64,000 nucleotides of DNA, from NCBI RefSeq assembly GCF_009707385.1, contig NZ_CP046115.1, forward strand, positions 1,302,001-1,366,000, given 5' to 3'. A program made the position numbers and the translations under genes. This DNA is from Klebsiella oxytoca (GTDB taxonomy: Bacteria; Pseudomonadota; Gammaproteobacteria; Enterobacterales; Enterobacteriaceae). The notes under the pieces are model-generated. The model did not search any database, had not been told where the DNA came from, and saw only the letters and a program-made list of their open reading frames with translations. Numbering within the stretch: the first letter of the stretch is position 1; each line of letters opens with the position of its first letter. Below, piece after piece: positions 63,777-64,000 of this stretch.

Positions 63777-64000
63777 ATGGCACGAAAAACCAAACAACAG
63801 GCGCTTGAGACCCGGCAACATATTCTGGATGTTGCTCTGCGTTTGTTTTCGCAGCAAGGCGTATCATCCACCTCGCTGGCCGCAATTGCAAAAGCTGCCG
63901 GTGTGACGAGGGGGGCTATCTATTGGCATTTCAAAAATAAATCAGATTTATTTAATGAAATATGGGAGCTTTCAGAAGCCAATATCAACGATCTCGAAAC
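63777..64000 (+). CDS. acrR: AcrR, TetR-family repressor of acrAB (partial, C-terminus outside window)
   Basis: Seventy-four codons are visible before the window ends. They begin [20 protein letters not shown] and continue with the TetR helix-turn-helix [20 protein letters not shown], followed by [13 protein letters not shown], matching E. coli AcrR. AcrR represses acrAB and itself; ligands such as bile salts and drugs relieve repression. The start is set by the family N-terminus. The effector domain is not in the window. Confidence 0.96.
   Translation, partial: MARKTKQQALETRQHILDVALRLFSQQGVSSTSLAAIAKAAGVTRGAIYWHFKNKSDLFNEIWELSEANINDLE

Overview
The window is enterobacterial chromosome. Gene order from 5.8 kb to 37.4 kb (cyoABCDE, ampG, yajG, bolA, tig, clpP, clpX, lon, hupB, ppiD, ybaV, fadM, queC, ybaE, cof, decR, mdlA, mdlB, glnK, amtB, tesB, ybaY, atl, ffs) and from 56.9 kb to the end (ylaC, maa, hha, tomB, acrB, acrA, acrR) follows the Escherichia coli cyo-to-acr interval. 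Accessory blocks that E. coli K-12 lacks at these points (a flavoprotein cluster, cdsH, a yczR/yczE-type pair and a galactan locus) suggest a Klebsiella/Raoultella/Enterobacter-type genome; the genus cannot be fixed from this sequence alone.

Region by region: (1) 1-5140 is a catabolic-looking cluster read leftwards: a shikimate-dehydrogenase-like enzyme, a 3-ketosteroid-dehydrogenase-like flavoprotein, a NIPSNAP protein and a second, truncated flavoprotein, with a divergent IclR regulator. (2) 5186-5518 is a lone small gene whose product has a microcin-type double-glycine leader followed by nine 11-residue aromatic repeats; this is the most unusual gene in the window. (3) 5813-10600 is the cytochrome bo3 oxidase operon, then ampG/yajG. 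(4) 13.5-23.4 kb is the proteostasis block: bolA, trigger factor, ClpP, ClpX, Lon, HU-beta, PpiD, with sigma-32-like promoters before clpP and lon. (5) 23.5-29.3 kb holds fadM, a 120-bp-period REP/BIME block, queC, ybaE, cof and the divergent cdsH/decR cysteine-desulfhydrase pair. (6) 29.4-37.4 kb holds the mdlAB exporter, the nitrogen-regulated glnK-amtB operon with sigma-54 and NtrC sites, tesB, ybaY, atl and the 4.5S RNA gene.

(7) 37.4-42.5 kb holds an AT-rich segment with a two-gene ribbon-helix-helix-like cassette, a MocR (YczR-type) regulator divergent from a YczE-type membrane protein, ybaA and the c-di-GMP phosphodiesterase pdeB. (8) 42.8-54.1 kb is a galactan utilisation locus: ATPase, binding protein, two permeases, periplasmic GH53 endogalactanase, cytoplasmic GH42 enzyme, a LamB-like porin and a LacI-family repressor, plus an orphan PTS EIIB-domain protein placed behind a strong intrinsic terminator. 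In the model, the porin admits galactan fragments cut by the GH53 enzyme, the ABC importer carries the oligosaccharides inward and the GH42 enzyme releases galactose. (9) 54.2-56.9 kb carries the zinc-independent ribosomal protein pair rpmE2-rpmJ2 behind a Zur-like palindrome, and a GNAT/MocR divergent pair. (10) The last 7 kb is ylaC, maa, hha-tomB, the AcrAB efflux pump and the start of acrR with its operator.

All family assignments come from reading the sequence and from memory of the families; no database search was possible.
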